Source: an uncultured Methylobacillus sp.
GTDB taxonomy: Bacteria > Pseudomonadota > Gammaproteobacteria > Burkholderiales > Methylophilaceae
Direction of reading: 5' to 3'
Length of the DNA stretch: 64,000 bases
Assembly (NCBI GenBank): GCA_903824575.1
Contig: CAIJXJ010000261.1
Span: 1 to 64,000 of the forward strand
The translations under genes and the position numbers were made by a program. Below the pieces are notes generated by a model. The model ran no database searches. It saw nothing but the letters and a program-made list of their open reading frames with translations, and had not been told where the DNA came from. Within the stretch, counting starts at the first letter, position 1. Each line of letters begins with the position of its first letter. Below are positions 9,426 through 19,067 of the stretch, piece by piece.

Positions 9426-10322
9426 TTAGGTAACGACGGGTGCTGTAGATTGCAATTTTTTCATGGTGGCACGGGCCAGACACAGGTCTGTCCACACCAG
9501 ATTCTTGTCCAGCGGCTTGCGCAGCAGATAGGCCGGGTGGTAAGTCACGATCACCGGTACGCCATGGTAATCATGTAATCTGCCACGCAATTCAGAGATC
9601 AGCGCCGTGCTATTCAACAGGGACTGAGCGGCCACATGCCCTAGCGCCACGATCAATTTTGGTGCGATGAGTTCGATCTGCTTCTTGAGGAAGGGATCGC
9701 ACTGTTCGATTTCATCGTGCTGCGGCTTGCGGTTCTCGGGTGGTCGGCATTTCATTACATTGGAGATGTAGACATTCTCGCCGCGCCTGATTTGTATTGC
9801 TGTCAGCATGTTGTCGAGCAATTTTCCTGCCTCGCCCACAAACGGCTCGCCGCACTGGTCTTCCTCTGCTCCCGGTGCCTCGCCCACGAACAGCCAGTCG
9901 GCGTGCTCGTCACCGTTGCCAAATACGGTGCGGGTGCGGCCCTCGGCTAAGGCGCACGATTGGCAACGACTGACAGATTCGCGCAATGCCTTCCAGTCCA
10001 TGTGACTGATGGCTGTGGCGCGATGCTCGCCCAGCGGCAGATCATCGTTGATGGCGTGGCGCAAGGGACCATCCTGCCGGTAGGGATGCACGTCTGGCAC
10101 CAGGTGATTGTCTGCAGGCGAGGCCGCCTGCGCTACCGGTGGTGGTGCCACGTGCCCCAAGGGCACTTCTTTCAGGGCGCACCCCAGGGGTACTTCCTTC
10201 GGGGCGCACCCCAGGGGTACTTCCTTCGGGGCGCATTCGGGCTCATTCGGAATAGCAACACGCCGTCGCCAAGCCGGAAATAGTTCCAGTTCTTTTAGTA
10301 CGGCGTTCGTCGGCGGGGTCAT
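9426..10322 (-). CDS. Uracil-DNA glycosylase, family 4/5 (iron-sulfur type)
   Basis: A 298-residue DNA-repair enzyme that removes uracil from DNA. The catalytic core occupies the last 190 residues: [11 protein letters not shown] and the [20 protein letters not shown] block are the signature, with an [13 protein letters not shown] segment and HPAYLLR near the end; the cysteines fit a [4Fe-4S] cluster. The N-terminal third is a low-complexity linker carrying three 9-residue repeats with the core KEVPLG, encoded by a 27-bp DNA repeat (10152-10232). The ATG overlaps rimI by 4 bp. The tsaB-rimI-udg order is common in betaproteobacteria. Confidence 0.93.
   Translation of the reverse strand: MTPPTNAVLKELELFPAWRRRVAIPNEPECAPKEVPLGCAPKEVPLGCALKEVPLGHVAPPPVAQAASPADNHLVPDVHPYRQDGPLRHAINDDLPLGEHRATAISHMDWKALRESVSRCQSCALAEGRTRTVFGNGDEHADWLFVGEAPGAEEDQCGEPFVGEAGKLLDNMLTAIQIRRGENVYISNVMKCRPPENRKPQHDEIEQCDPFLKKQIELIAPKLIVALGHVAAQSLLNSTALISELRGRLHDYHGVPVIVTYHPAYLLRKPLDKNLVWTDLCLARATMKKLQSTAPVVT
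10152..10232. repeat. Three tandem 27-bp repeats inside the uracil-DNA glycosylase gene
   Basis: Units at 10152-10178, 10179-10205 and 10206-10232; the second and third are identical and the first is diverged. Each has a CCCCAGGGG-type palindromic core followed by TACTTCCTTC. A related copy lies in the grpE-dnaK spacer at 41269-41297, so this looks like a dispersed element that expanded in frame in a protein linker. Confidence 0.85.
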
Positions 10323-10780
10323 AGCGCCAAGCCCATCAAAATTGCATCCTCACGTCCATTTTTCGCCGGGTAATAGCCGCGGCGCACTGAAAACTCGTTA
10401 AACCCCATGCTTTCATACAGGCCAAGCGCCGCAACATTGGATGGCCGCGCCTCGAGAAACATCATCTGACCTCCGTGATGACGCGCCAGTTCAATGAAAT
10501 GCAATAACAGGGCACGTCCCAGGCCGCGTCCCTGAAATGTCTGGGCGATGCTGATGTTTAGCAGATGCGCCTCATCCAGCACCACCATCAGCACGCCATA
10601 GCCGATCACTTCCTTGTCGTGTTCACATACCCAGCAACTGTAGCCCGATCGAATTGAATCGGCAAAGTTGCCGCGCGACCAGGGGTGGGAATAAATCTTC
10701 GGCTCGATCGCCATGATAGCAGCGAGATCAAGCTCCTGCATCGGGCGATAAGTCACGGCAGGTTTCGGCCGAGCGCTCAT
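10319..10780 (-). CDS. rimI: Ribosomal-protein-S18-alanine N-acetyltransferase
   Basis: A 153-residue GNAT acetyltransferase that acetylates the N-terminal Ala of ribosomal protein S18. The acetyl-CoA motif A is read as QTFQGRGLGRALL (Q/RxxGxG/A at about residues 80-92), preceded by the strand ending LLNISIA and followed by FLEARPSNVAALGLYESMGF, the conserved RimI block. It overlaps tsaB by 4 bp and the glycosylase by 4 bp, so the three form a coupled unit. Confidence 0.92.
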   Translation of the reverse strand: MSARPKPAVTYRPMQELDLAAIMAIEPKIYSHPWSRGNFADSIRSGYSCWVCEHDKEVIGYGVLMVVLDEAHLLNISIAQTFQGRGLGRALLLHFIELARHHGGQMMFLEARPSNVAALGLYESMGFNEFSVRRGYYPAKNGREDAILMGLAL

Positions 10781-11460
10781 TTTTTCGCCTCTCGCTCGCT
10801 GATGGTAAACGCCACCTTGTTGCGCACATAGAGCGGCGCGGCCAAGCTTGGTGCCAGGCCTTCGCCGTGCGCGAATCCGGGCGCGGCCAGTTCCGCCATA
10901 TATCGTGCCAGCGGATGGGCGCCGGCAATTTTAGTGTTGATTTGAGTGCCATACACGGCATCCAGTGCCGGGCCAAAATTGTCCCAGCCGCTGCCAATGG
11001 CGCACCAGCCGGCGCCTTCCAGTGTCGGTACTTGGGGCGGCGGGTAAAGGCCGGGAGGCAGCACCGTGCGCCAAGCATTGTCCTCTCGTTCATAGGCGGC
11101 GTGGTAGACCTCGTTCATGCGTGCGTCGAGACAGGCGATGACGCGTGCGGCGCCTGCTTGTTGCGCCAATGCTTCCAGGGTGCAGACGCCGATGACCGGC
11201 AGTCCGGCACCGAACGCCAGTCCCTGTGCCACGCCGCAACCGATGCGCAAGCCAGTGAACGAACCCGGCCCCTCGCCAAACACGATGCCGTTGAGGTTCT
11301 TCAGTTGCAGTCCGCACTCGTCCAGCAATTCGCGGATCAGGGGCAGCAGCAGGGTGGAATGTTTCTGTCCTGCCAGTTGTTCGCGGCATGCGATGCTGCC
11401 GTCCTGCCATAGCGCAAGCGAGAGGTATTCGGTGGAGGTGTCGAGTGCGAGTATTTTCAT
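10777..11460 (-). CDS. tsaB: tRNA threonylcarbamoyladenosine biosynthesis protein TsaB
   Basis: A 227-residue ASKHA-fold protein that partners TsaD and TsaE in adding the t6A modification at position 37 of ANN-decoding tRNAs. The N-terminal ILALDTSTEYLSLAL, the GPGSFTGLRIG loop and LDARMNEVY are diagnostic of TsaB rather than TsaD; the metal-binding HxxxH of TsaD is absent. It is the first gene of the tsaB-rimI-udg unit, a frequent arrangement. Confidence 0.94.
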   Translation of the reverse strand: MKILALDTSTEYLSLALWQDGSIACREQLAGQKHSTLLLPLIRELLDECGLQLKNLNGIVFGEGPGSFTGLRIGCGVAQGLAFGAGLPVIGVCTLEALAQQAGAARVIACLDARMNEVYHAAYEREDNAWRTVLPPGLYPPPQVPTLEGAGWCAIGSGWDNFGPALDAVYGTQINTKIAGAHPLARYMAELAAPGFAHGEGLAPSLAAPLYVRNKVAFTISEREAKK

Positions 11461-11498
11461 GAGCCCCTCATTTTGCCACAGGTCAACCTTTGGCCGCC

Positions 11499-11906
11499 TT
11501 ATGACTCATCCACCTTGCCACGCATGGCCTTTACCTTCCCGCGCTGCGTCTTGGTTTCCAGTCGGCGCAGTTTCGAGCCCGGCGTCGGGCGCGTTGCCCT
11601 CCGCACCGGGGGTGGTCGCGCCACGCCGTTCACCAGCGCATGCAGCCTTAGCATCGCGTCCTGTCGGTTCATGTCCTGGCTGCGGTAACGCTGCGCCTTG
11701 ATGATGACGATACCCTCTGTCGTTATCCGATGGTCATGCAGTGCCAGCAACCGTGCCTTTACCCCCTCAGGCAAGGACGATGCCTTGATATCAAAGCGCA
11801 GATGCACTGCGCTGGAGACTTTGTTGACATTCTGCCCACCCGCACCCTGCGCACGCACGGCAGTAAACTCTATTTCATTGTCGGGGATGAGGATGGTTTC
11901 AGGCAT
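11499..11906 (-). CDS. arfB: Alternative ribosome-rescue factor / peptidyl-tRNA hydrolase ArfB
   Basis: A 135-residue release-factor-like protein (formerly YaeJ) that frees ribosomes stalled at mRNA ends without a stop codon. The GGQ catalytic motif is present in AQGAGGQNVNKV (about residues 22-24), followed by the domain-3-like fold. The C-terminal 35 residues are strongly basic (RRATRPTPGSKLRRLETKTQ, then RGKVKAMRGK) and correspond to the tail that enters the empty mRNA channel. It has no codon-recognition domain, which distinguishes it from RF1/RF2. Confidence 0.94.
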   Translation of the reverse strand: MPETILIPDNEIEFTAVRAQGAGGQNVNKVSSAVHLRFDIKASSLPEGVKARLLALHDHRITTEGIVIIKAQRYRSQDMNRQDAMLRLHALVNGVARPPPVRRATRPTPGSKLRRLETKTQRGKVKAMRGKVDES

Positions 11907-12123
11907 AGTGGGCTCCAGTTCAGAATTTTGACAGTATTCAGCGCGGCGATAAGGGCCGCCATGAAAAAGCTGCCGGATTGATGGCGCCAGTGAATCTCAG
12001 GCGCCAAAAATGTCGAAGAAATAAGGGCTTGGAAATGGATTTAAATTTGCGGCGCCAAATACTGTACGGATTACAATTTAGCTATAAAATACACGAATAG
12101 AGGGGTACCAAGGTGAATAGAGC

Positions 12124-12507
12124 GTGAGCAATCTAAACTCGGTTGGCAGTTCAATATCATCAGGGATTGCCACAGGTGGTACGAGCACTTCAGCGCCCTC
12201 CGCCGGCACGCAGGCCTCTCAAGTTGCGGTCTCTCCCGTCGCGGGGTTGCAGGGTCGAATAGCAACTGACAAGCCCAGCGCAGTGAGTGTGCAGAATGCT
12301 GTCAACAGTATCAATCAGGCGTTCCAGCAGAACGGCACCAACATGCAATTCAGTATTGATCCCGGCACCAAGGAAGACGTGGTGCAGGTGACGGATACGA
12401 GTACCGGACAAGTCATCTGGCAAATCCCCTCAAAAGTGACACTCGGGATCTCTGCGGCAATTGCCCAGGAAATGACCCGTGGTGCCTTGCTCTACCAGAA
12501 GGCTTAG
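12124..12507 (+). CDS. FlaG-family flagellar protein (orphan)
   Basis: A 127-residue protein with a Ser/Ala/Thr-rich N terminus and a C-terminal FlaG domain: the block MQFSIDPGTKEDVVQVTDTS followed by GQVIWQIPS matches the FlaG consensus in which a beta-hairpin ends in IRQIPxE. FlaG proteins influence flagellar filament length. The start is GTG 12124 with AAGG about 11 bases upstream; the spacing is loose, so the start is uncertain. It is alone here, convergent with uvrD and away from other flagellar structural genes. Three GGCGCC palindromes lie upstream (11983, 12000, 12051). Confidence 0.72.
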   Translation: MSNLNSVGSSISSGIATGGTSTSAPSAGTQASQVAVSPVAGLQGRIATDKPSAVSVQNAVNSINQAFQQNGTNMQFSIDPGTKEDVVQVTDTSTGQVIWQIPSKVTLGISAAIAQEMTRGALLYQKA

Positions 12508-12536
12508 TGACGCGCATCAAAGTGACGCGCATCAAA
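12507..12536. repeat. 15-bp perfect tandem duplication between flaG and uvrD
   Basis: GTGACGCGCATCAAA occurs twice back to back (12507-12521 and 12522-12536). The first copy begins at the last base of the flaG stop, and the second overlaps the uvrD stop. Confidence 0.9.
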
Positions 12537-14661
12537 CCGGCTCCAGCTTGGCGTATTCCACTGCCAGCCACTTCATGCCGGTGTGACCAAAATTGACTTG
12601 CACCCGCAGGTCATCCTCATTGCCTTCGTAATTCACCACCACGCCCGATCCGAACTTCTGGTGGTTGACCGCCAGGCCGATGCGCCACGGATATTGCGCA
12701 TTGGGGTTCCTCGGCGCAACCTGAGCTGGGGCAGAAAATTTTGGCGCGGCGCGGGTGTTGATCTGCTTCAGCAACGCTTCAGGGATTTCATCGATGAAGC
12801 GCGATGGCACGCCGTAGCGCACTTGGCCATGCAGTAAACGGCTTTGTGCGTGGGTGAGATAGAGTCGTCGGCGCGCCCGCGTCACCGCCACGTACATCAG
12901 GCGTCGCTCTTCTTCCAGCCCGTTGGCTTCGAACATGCTTTGCTCATGCGGGAACAGTCCTTCCTCTACGCCGACGATGAACACGGAATGGAACTCAAGC
13001 CCCTTGGAGGCGTGCACGGTCATCAGTTGCAAGGCTTCCCGCCCCGGGTCGGCCTGGTGCTCGCCGGCTTCCAAACTGGCGAAAGTTAAAAAGTCCACGA
13101 GTTGGCTGTCATCGTTTTCCTTGATGAAGGCCATCGCCGCACTGACCAGTTCATCCAGATTGGCGACGCGGTCATCACCTTCTTTTTCCAGTTGATAATG
13201 CTGGCGCAGGCCGGACTGCGCGGTGACCACGTCTATCATCTCCGGCAGGGTGAGGCCGGTACATTGCTCCTGCAACTGCTTGATCAGGGCGACGAAGCCG
13301 GGAATGCCCTTGCCCCCGTTCGCAGTCCCTCGGCTGGCGGCGGTACAGGCTGCGACCCACAGGTTGGATTGGGCCTGTCGCGCGGCTTCCTGTAGCGCCT
13401 CCAGACTGCGCGCGCCGATACCACGGGTCGGAAAATTGATCACGCGTAGCAGTGCGGTATCGTCGTCAGGGTTGGCTACCAAGCGCAGGTAGGCCATCGC
13501 ATGCTTGATTTCGGCACGTTCGAAGAAGCGCAGGCCACCATACACCCGATAAGGCACGCCCGCGGAAAACAGCGCGTGTTCCAGCACCCGCGATTGCGCG
13601 TTGGAACGATAAAGCAGGGCCATGTCGGCCAGTGACTGTCCTTCATTCTGCAGGGCTTTCACTTCTTCTACAATGAAATTGGCTTCCTCGATGTCGTTAT
13701 AGCCCTGGAATACGCGTACCGGTTCGCCGGCGCCGCTTGACGTCCACAGGTTCTTGCCCAAGCGCTTAGTGTTATGCGTGATGATGGCGTTAGCGGCATC
13801 GAGGATATTGCTGTGCGAGCGGTAATTTTGCTCCAGCTTGATGACGGTCTTGATCTTGAAATCATGCTCGAAATCCAGCATGTTGCCCACCCGCGCGCCG
13901 CGGAAGGCATAGATCGACTGGTCATCATCACCTACCGCCAGCACGCAATTGTCGGTTCCAGCCAGGAGTTTGAGCCACAGGTATTGCAAGCGGTTGGTGT
14001 CCTGGAATTCGTCTACCAGCACATACTTGAAGCGGCTCTGGTAATGTTCACGCAATGCTGTTTCGCGGACCAATACTTCATAGCAGCGCAACAGCAACTC
14101 GGCGAAATCAACCACGCCTTCGCGCTGGCATTGCGCGTCGTACTCGGCATAGATCTCGCGTAAGCGCTCGGAATGCTTGTCGTAGGCATCCAGTTGAGCG
14201 GCGCGCAACCCCTCTTCCTTGCTGTTGTTGATGTAGGACTGCACCTGTTTGGGCGGAAATTTCTCGTCGTCGACCTGCATTAGTTTCATCACGCGTTTGA
14301 CTGCGGACAATTGGTCGGCCATGTCCAGAATCTGGAAGCTTGCAGGCAGTCGCGCCTCGTGCTGGTGTAGTCGCAGGAAGCGATTGCAAAGACCGTGGAA
14401 GGTGCCGACCCACATGCCACGCGTATTGATTGGTAGCATGGCAGACAATCGTGCCAGCATTTCCTTGGCTGCCTTATTGGTAAAGGTGACCGCTAATAGG
14501 CCGCTGGGGCTGACTTGGCCGGTTTGCACCAGCCAGGCGATGCGGGTCGTCAATACGCGCGTCTTGCCACTGCCGGCTCCGGCCAGGATCAGGGCTGACT
14601 GGTGCGGCAAGGTTACTGCCTCCAGTTGCTTGTTGTTGAGTCCTTCGAGAAGATCAGTCAT
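12532..14661 (-). CDS. uvrD: UvrD/Rep/PcrA-type DNA helicase
   Basis: A 709-residue SF1A 3'-5' helicase for nucleotide-excision and mismatch repair and for removing blocks to replication. Walker A AGAGSGKT is at residues 27-34, followed by motif Ia (TFTNKAAKEM), motif II DEFQDTN, motif III GDDDQSIYAFRGA, motif V (TVHASKGLEF) and motif VI (EERRLMYVAVTRAR). The C-terminal Tudor-like segment after VNHQKFGSG is present, as in UvrD/PcrA. The start MTDLLEGLN is standard. Assignment to UvrD rather than Rep rests on this tail. Confidence 0.93.
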   Translation of the reverse strand: MTDLLEGLNNKQLEAVTLPHQSALILAGAGSGKTRVLTTRIAWLVQTGQVSPSGLLAVTFTNKAAKEMLARLSAMLPINTRGMWVGTFHGLCNRFLRLHQHEARLPASFQILDMADQLSAVKRVMKLMQVDDEKFPPKQVQSYINNSKEEGLRAAQLDAYDKHSERLREIYAEYDAQCQREGVVDFAELLLRCYEVLVRETALREHYQSRFKYVLVDEFQDTNRLQYLWLKLLAGTDNCVLAVGDDDQSIYAFRGARVGNMLDFEHDFKIKTVIKLEQNYRSHSNILDAANAIITHNTKRLGKNLWTSSGAGEPVRVFQGYNDIEEANFIVEEVKALQNEGQSLADMALLYRSNAQSRVLEHALFSAGVPYRVYGGLRFFERAEIKHAMAYLRLVANPDDDTALLRVINFPTRGIGARSLEALQEAARQAQSNLWVAACTAASRGTANGGKGIPGFVALIKQLQEQCTGLTLPEMIDVVTAQSGLRQHYQLEKEGDDRVANLDELVSAAMAFIKENDDSQLVDFLTFASLEAGEHQADPGREALQLMTVHASKGLEFHSVFIVGVEEGLFPHEQSMFEANGLEEERRLMYVAVTRARRRLYLTHAQSRLLHGQVRYGVPSRFIDEIPEALLKQINTRAAPKFSAPAQVAPRNPNAQYPWRIGLAVNHQKFGSGVVVNYEGNEDDLRVQVNFGHTGMKWLAVEYAKLEPV

Positions 14662-14782
14662 GGCTGTTGAACCTTTTTTTCATCCTGCATTTGGGTGAAG
14701 GCAAGGCGAAAGTCTGCAGACAGGTCATACAGGTCGGCAAGGACTAACAGCGCTGGATTTACCCAAATGCAACATGAATTAC

Positions 14783-14819
14783 AAATAAAAAATGCGTGCG
14801 GCTGTTAAGCGACACGCAT
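14783..14819 (-). terminator. Minus-strand terminator-like hairpin upstream of uvrD
   Basis: Stem ATGCGTG / CACGCAT (14792-14798 and 14813-14819) with a 3-bp inner stem. On the minus strand it is followed by TTTTTATTT. It could end the DUF167 transcript or an unannotated minus-strand RNA before uvrD begins. Confidence 0.55.
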
Positions 14820-14875
14820 GAAAATATTACATTAGCGGGAACTTATTTGCTTATTGCAAATCTTATTCATTAGAC

Positions 14876-14974
14876 GCTTATCGTCTCCCGCTTCTCCTCC
14901 CTGAGCGGGCACCTTATCTTTAATAAGGTATCTTGTGCCCCGGTTTTACTCCCCTTTAACCGGGGCCTTTTTTT
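14876..14974 (+). ncRNA. Candidate small RNA with an anti-Shine-Dalgarno loop
   Basis: Three consecutive hairpins lie in a stretch without a convincing gene. Hairpin 1 has stem CCCGCT/AGCGGG (14887-14892, 14904-14909) and a loop containing TCTCCTCCC, complementary to a Shine-Dalgarno sequence. Hairpin 2 is ACCTTAT/ATAAGGT (14911-14917, 14923-14929). Hairpin 3 is a perfect 9-bp stem GCCCCGGTT/AACCGGGGC (14937-14945, 14958-14966) followed by seven T, a textbook terminator. Anti-SD loops of CCUCC type define the so-called cuckoo sRNAs of alphaproteobacteria. The 5' end is a guess, as no strong promoter was found. Confidence 0.5.
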
Positions 14975-15071
14975 GCCTGTCATGTGGCAACAGGCAAAGT
15001 ATATGCTCAGGTTTTGCGTTGCGCAAAGAAAAAGCATGAATGGAAATAATTGATTGCCGTGAGTGACTTTA

Positions 15072-15383
15072 TCAGGCATCTTTTGTGGCGTGGGCTAGTT
15101 CCCGGCTGATCACGTCGGGAAGGCTCTTTGGGCCGGTGATACGCAGTTGTTTGTTGATGTTCATGCGGCCAAACACCACTTCAATGTCCGTGCTGGCAAC
15201 GCCGAATTCTCGAGCCAGAAACTTTATCATATGATCGGTGGCCCGGCCTGCCACAGGGGCGGCAGTGACGCTTACCTTGAGTTGATGGCCCTTAGGTTTG
15301 CCTATGGCGTCCTTTTTTGCACTCGGCGTGCCGAGGATATTGAGCACCAGGATCGGTCCATCCCAGGCGCAGAATGTGTTCAT
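15072..15383 (-). CDS. DUF167 / YggU family protein
   Basis: A 103-residue protein of the widespread UPF0235 (YggU) family, whose function is unknown. The conserved core LKVSVTAAPVAGRATDHMIKFL and a following VVFGRMNINKQLRI are seen. I choose ATG 15383 because MNTFCAWDG aligns with the usual N terminus; an in-frame ATG at 15404 is possible, as neither has a strong Shine-Dalgarno. The gene starts about 40 bp after the groEL terminator on the same strand. Confidence 0.85.
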   Translation of the reverse strand: MNTFCAWDGPILVLNILGTPSAKKDAIGKPKGHQLKVSVTAAPVAGRATDHMIKFLAREFGVASTDIEVVFGRMNINKQLRITGPKSLPDVISRELAHATKDA

Positions 15384-15418
15384 GGTCAGTCTTTTGCTTG
15401 CCATAGGCACCCATGATA

Positions 15419-15443
15419 ACAAAAGCCCCGCTTGCGCGGGGCT
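15419..15443 (-). terminator. Rho-independent terminator of groES-groEL
   Basis: Perfect 8-bp stem AGCCCCGC / GCGGGGCT (15424-15431, 15436-15443) with a 4-nt loop, followed by TTTTGTT on the minus strand. Confidence 0.85.
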
Positions 15444-15529
15444 CGTGTGATAGATGCAGCCTGACTTCCGTCATGCAGAAAACGGTTTGAAAGGAACCCT
15501 GAAGCGGGCACCTTTCATCTGCTTTCTGA

Positions 15530-17182
<1,653 letters not shown>

Positions 17183-17203
17183 TTATCTCCTGAATTCGGT
17201 TAA

Positions 17204-17494
17204 TTAGGCTTCGACTACGCCCATGATGTCTTCTTCGCGCATCACCAGCAACTCGTCACCAGACACTTTGACGGTTTGGCCGGCATACTTGCCAAACAGC
17301 ACCTTGTCGCCGACCTTGACGTCGAGGGTGATCTGTTTGCCGTTGTCATCGCGTTTTCCCGGGCCGACGGCTACGACTTCGCCTTGATCAGGCTTTTCGG
17401 TTGCGGTGTCAGGGATGACGATGCCGGAAGCGGTCTTGCGTTCTTCTTCCAGGCGCTTGACGATGACGCGGTCATGCAAAGGACGAATTTTCAT
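17204..17494 (-). CDS. groS: Co-chaperonin GroES
   Basis: A 96-residue lid protein of the GroEL chamber. It begins [18 protein letters not shown], contains the mobile-loop segment around [10 protein letters not shown], and ends with [14 protein letters not shown], all canonical. AAGGAGAA precedes the ATG. The 5' leader includes the CIRCE operator. Confidence 0.98.
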   Translation of the reverse strand: MKIRPLHDRVIVKRLEEERKTASGIVIPDTATEKPDQGEVVAVGPGKRDDNGKQITLDVKVGDKVLFGKYAGQTVKVSGDELLVMREEDIMGVVEA

Positions 17495-17558
17495 ATGGTT
17501 CTCCTTGATGTGAATTCGAGTATTTTAATAGTTTGGATCTTGAGGCGAATAGAATCTG

Positions 17559-17585
17559 TTAGCACTCATGACATCCGAGTGCTAA
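17559..17585 (-). promoter_or_regulatory. CIRCE operator (HrcA-binding site)
   Basis: A perfect match to TTAGCACTC-N9-GAGTGCTAA at 17559-17585, 65 bp before the groES start. It begins at the promoter -10, so HrcA bound here would block initiation. hrcA itself is not in the window. Confidence 0.96.
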
Positions 17586-17613
17586 TGATAGGGGTCGTTG
17601 GGATAAATTTCAA
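17585..17613 (-). promoter_or_regulatory. groESL promoter, sigma70-like overlapping a sigma32-like one
   Basis: On the minus strand TTGAAA (17613-17608) is separated by 17 bp from TATCAT (17590-17585), a good sigma70 promoter. The same bases can be read as CTTGAAA, 13 bp, then CCCCTATC, close to the sigma32 consensus. The CIRCE operator directly follows. Confidence 0.75.
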
Positions 17614-17971
17614 GTGCTGGTTGAGGAATGTTTCTAAAATTAAGGAAGAATAGGGGGCTCGTGCATCAGCTCTAGACCGCTGAGTGGTAACTGATCGCTC
17701 ATACCGCGATCAGTCTGGACGGCGCCAACGTCCGTATCCGTGATAACCCAACTCAAGGGCTGAGTCGCCAGGAACTAGCCCCCGATGATACAGTCGGCTT
17801 ACTGAATAAGGAACAGCAAAGCGCAGCGGCCAGATCATTCGAGTGAACGATAAGTTGCTCAACCTGATTAAGGCGACCGGTGGCAGTTGGACAAAACATA
17901 GAAGTTAGTCAATAGTCGATAGTTTCTTGGGCTAACGACTAGCTACTAACGACTGGTTTTAACTGGATTTA
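17614..17971. other. Gene-free spacer between fba and the groES promoter
   Basis: About 360 bp without an intact gene. It holds a perfect 9-bp stem ACTGATCGC/GCGATCAGT (17690-17698, 17706-17714), a short coding-like frame (17691-17846), and near 17908-17950 a pair of CTAACGACT repeats. fba ends at 17972; no T-tailed terminator for it was seen. Confidence 0.5.
17691..17846 (+). pseudogene. Possible gene remnant (51 codons, no start)
   Basis: The frame after TAA 17688 runs to TGA 17844 and reads like protein (for example ISLDGANVRIRDNP and then QELAPDDTVGLLN), in the opposite direction to its neighbours. It lacks a start codon and Shine-Dalgarno. It could be the decayed tail of a lost gene or chance; I do not recognise the family. 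Confidence 0.25.
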
Positions 17972-19036
17972 CTATTTTATGACTGCGGCGAGTTCACCCT
18001 TGCGGTAACGCACGGCCATGATCTCGCACGACAGAGGTTTGATCCGGTTGGCCTGACCGGCAGAACCGAAGGCTTCGAAGCGCGCAGTGCAGACCTCCTG
18101 CATGGCTTTGGTCGCCACGCTTAAGAACTTGCGTGGATCGAATTCGCTGCGGTTCTGTGCCAGGAAGTGACGAATTGCTCCGGTGGAGGCGAGGCGCAGA
18201 TCGGTGTCGATATTAACCTTGCGCACGCCATGCTTGATGCCTTCAACGATTTCCGACACCGGCACGCCATAGGTCTCATGGATGTCGCCACCACATTCGT
18301 TGATGATCTTGAGCCATTCCTGCGGCACGGAAGATGAACCGTGCATGACCAGATGGGTGTTCGGGATACGCGCGTGGATTTCCTTGATGCGACTGATTGC
18401 CAGCACGTCGCCGGTAGGTGGACGAGTGAACTTGTAGGCTCCGTGCGAGGTGCCGATAGCGATCGCCAACGCATCGACGCCAGTGGCTTTGACGAAGGCG
18501 GCGGCTTCTTCTGGATCGGTCAAGAGGCTGGCGTGATCCAGCTTGCCAGCCGCACCATGGCCGTCTTCCTCCCCCGCCATGCCGGTTTCGAGTGACCCCA
18601 AGCAGCCCAGTTCGCCTTCTACCGATACGCCAACGGCATGCGATATTTCCACCACATTTTTCGTAACGTTAACGTTGTAGTCATAGCTGGAAGGTGTTTT
18701 GCCATCCTCATTTAATGAGCCATCCATCATCACGCTGGAAAAGCCAGAGCGAATTGCCTGGATGCAAACGGCAGGCGATGCGCCATGATCCTGATGCATG
18801 ACCACCGGAATGTGCGGATAAGCTTCCACGGCCGCCGCCACCAGGTGCCGCAGGAAGGCCTCTCCTGCATATTTTCGCGCCCCTGCGGAGCCCTGCAGGA
18901 TCACCGGGCTGTCCACGGCATCTGCCGCCAGCATGATGGCATGGATCTGCTCCATGTTGTTGACGTTGAACGCCGGCAGGCCATAGGCATGTTCTGCCGC
19001 GTGATCCAGCAATTGTCTCAGCGATACGAGTGCCAT
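17972..19036 (-). CDS. fba: Fructose-bisphosphate aldolase, class II (CbbA-type)
   Basis: A 354-residue Zn-dependent aldolase interconverting fructose-1,6-bisphosphate with DHAP and glyceraldehyde-3-phosphate (and sedoheptulose-bisphosphate in Calvin-cycle organisms). The zinc/catalytic segment [10 protein letters not shown], the VEGELGCLG block, [10 protein letters not shown] and [10 protein letters not shown] are intact; this set marks the long class II subfamily found with Calvin-cycle clusters. It is the last gene of the tkt-gap-pgk-pyk-fba run. Presence in this cluster does not by itself prove autotrophy. Confidence 0.96.
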   Translation of the reverse strand: MALVSLRQLLDHAAEHAYGLPAFNVNNMEQIHAIMLAADAVDSPVILQGSAGARKYAGEAFLRHLVAAAVEAYPHIPVVMHQDHGASPAVCIQAIRSGFSSVMMDGSLNEDGKTPSSYDYNVNVTKNVVEISHAVGVSVEGELGCLGSLETGMAGEEDGHGAAGKLDHASLLTDPEEAAAFVKATGVDALAIAIGTSHGAYKFTRPPTGDVLAISRIKEIHARIPNTHLVMHGSSSVPQEWLKIINECGGDIHETYGVPVSEIVEGIKHGVRKVNIDTDLRLASTGAIRHFLAQNRSEFDPRKFLSVATKAMQEVCTARFEAFGSAGQANRIKPLSCEIMAVRYRKGELAAVIK

Positions 19037-19067
19037 GATGTGCTCCTTTGAATTAAAAGCAATTAGA

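Noticed and set aside
10152-10232. CRISPR-like repeat array
   Set aside because: The three 27-bp units are adjacent with no spacers and are in frame within a gene; no cas gene is near.
14870-15079. 69-codon minus-strand frame across the candidate sRNA
   Set aside because: It runs through a structured GC-rich terminator and a low-complexity tail, with no credible start site.
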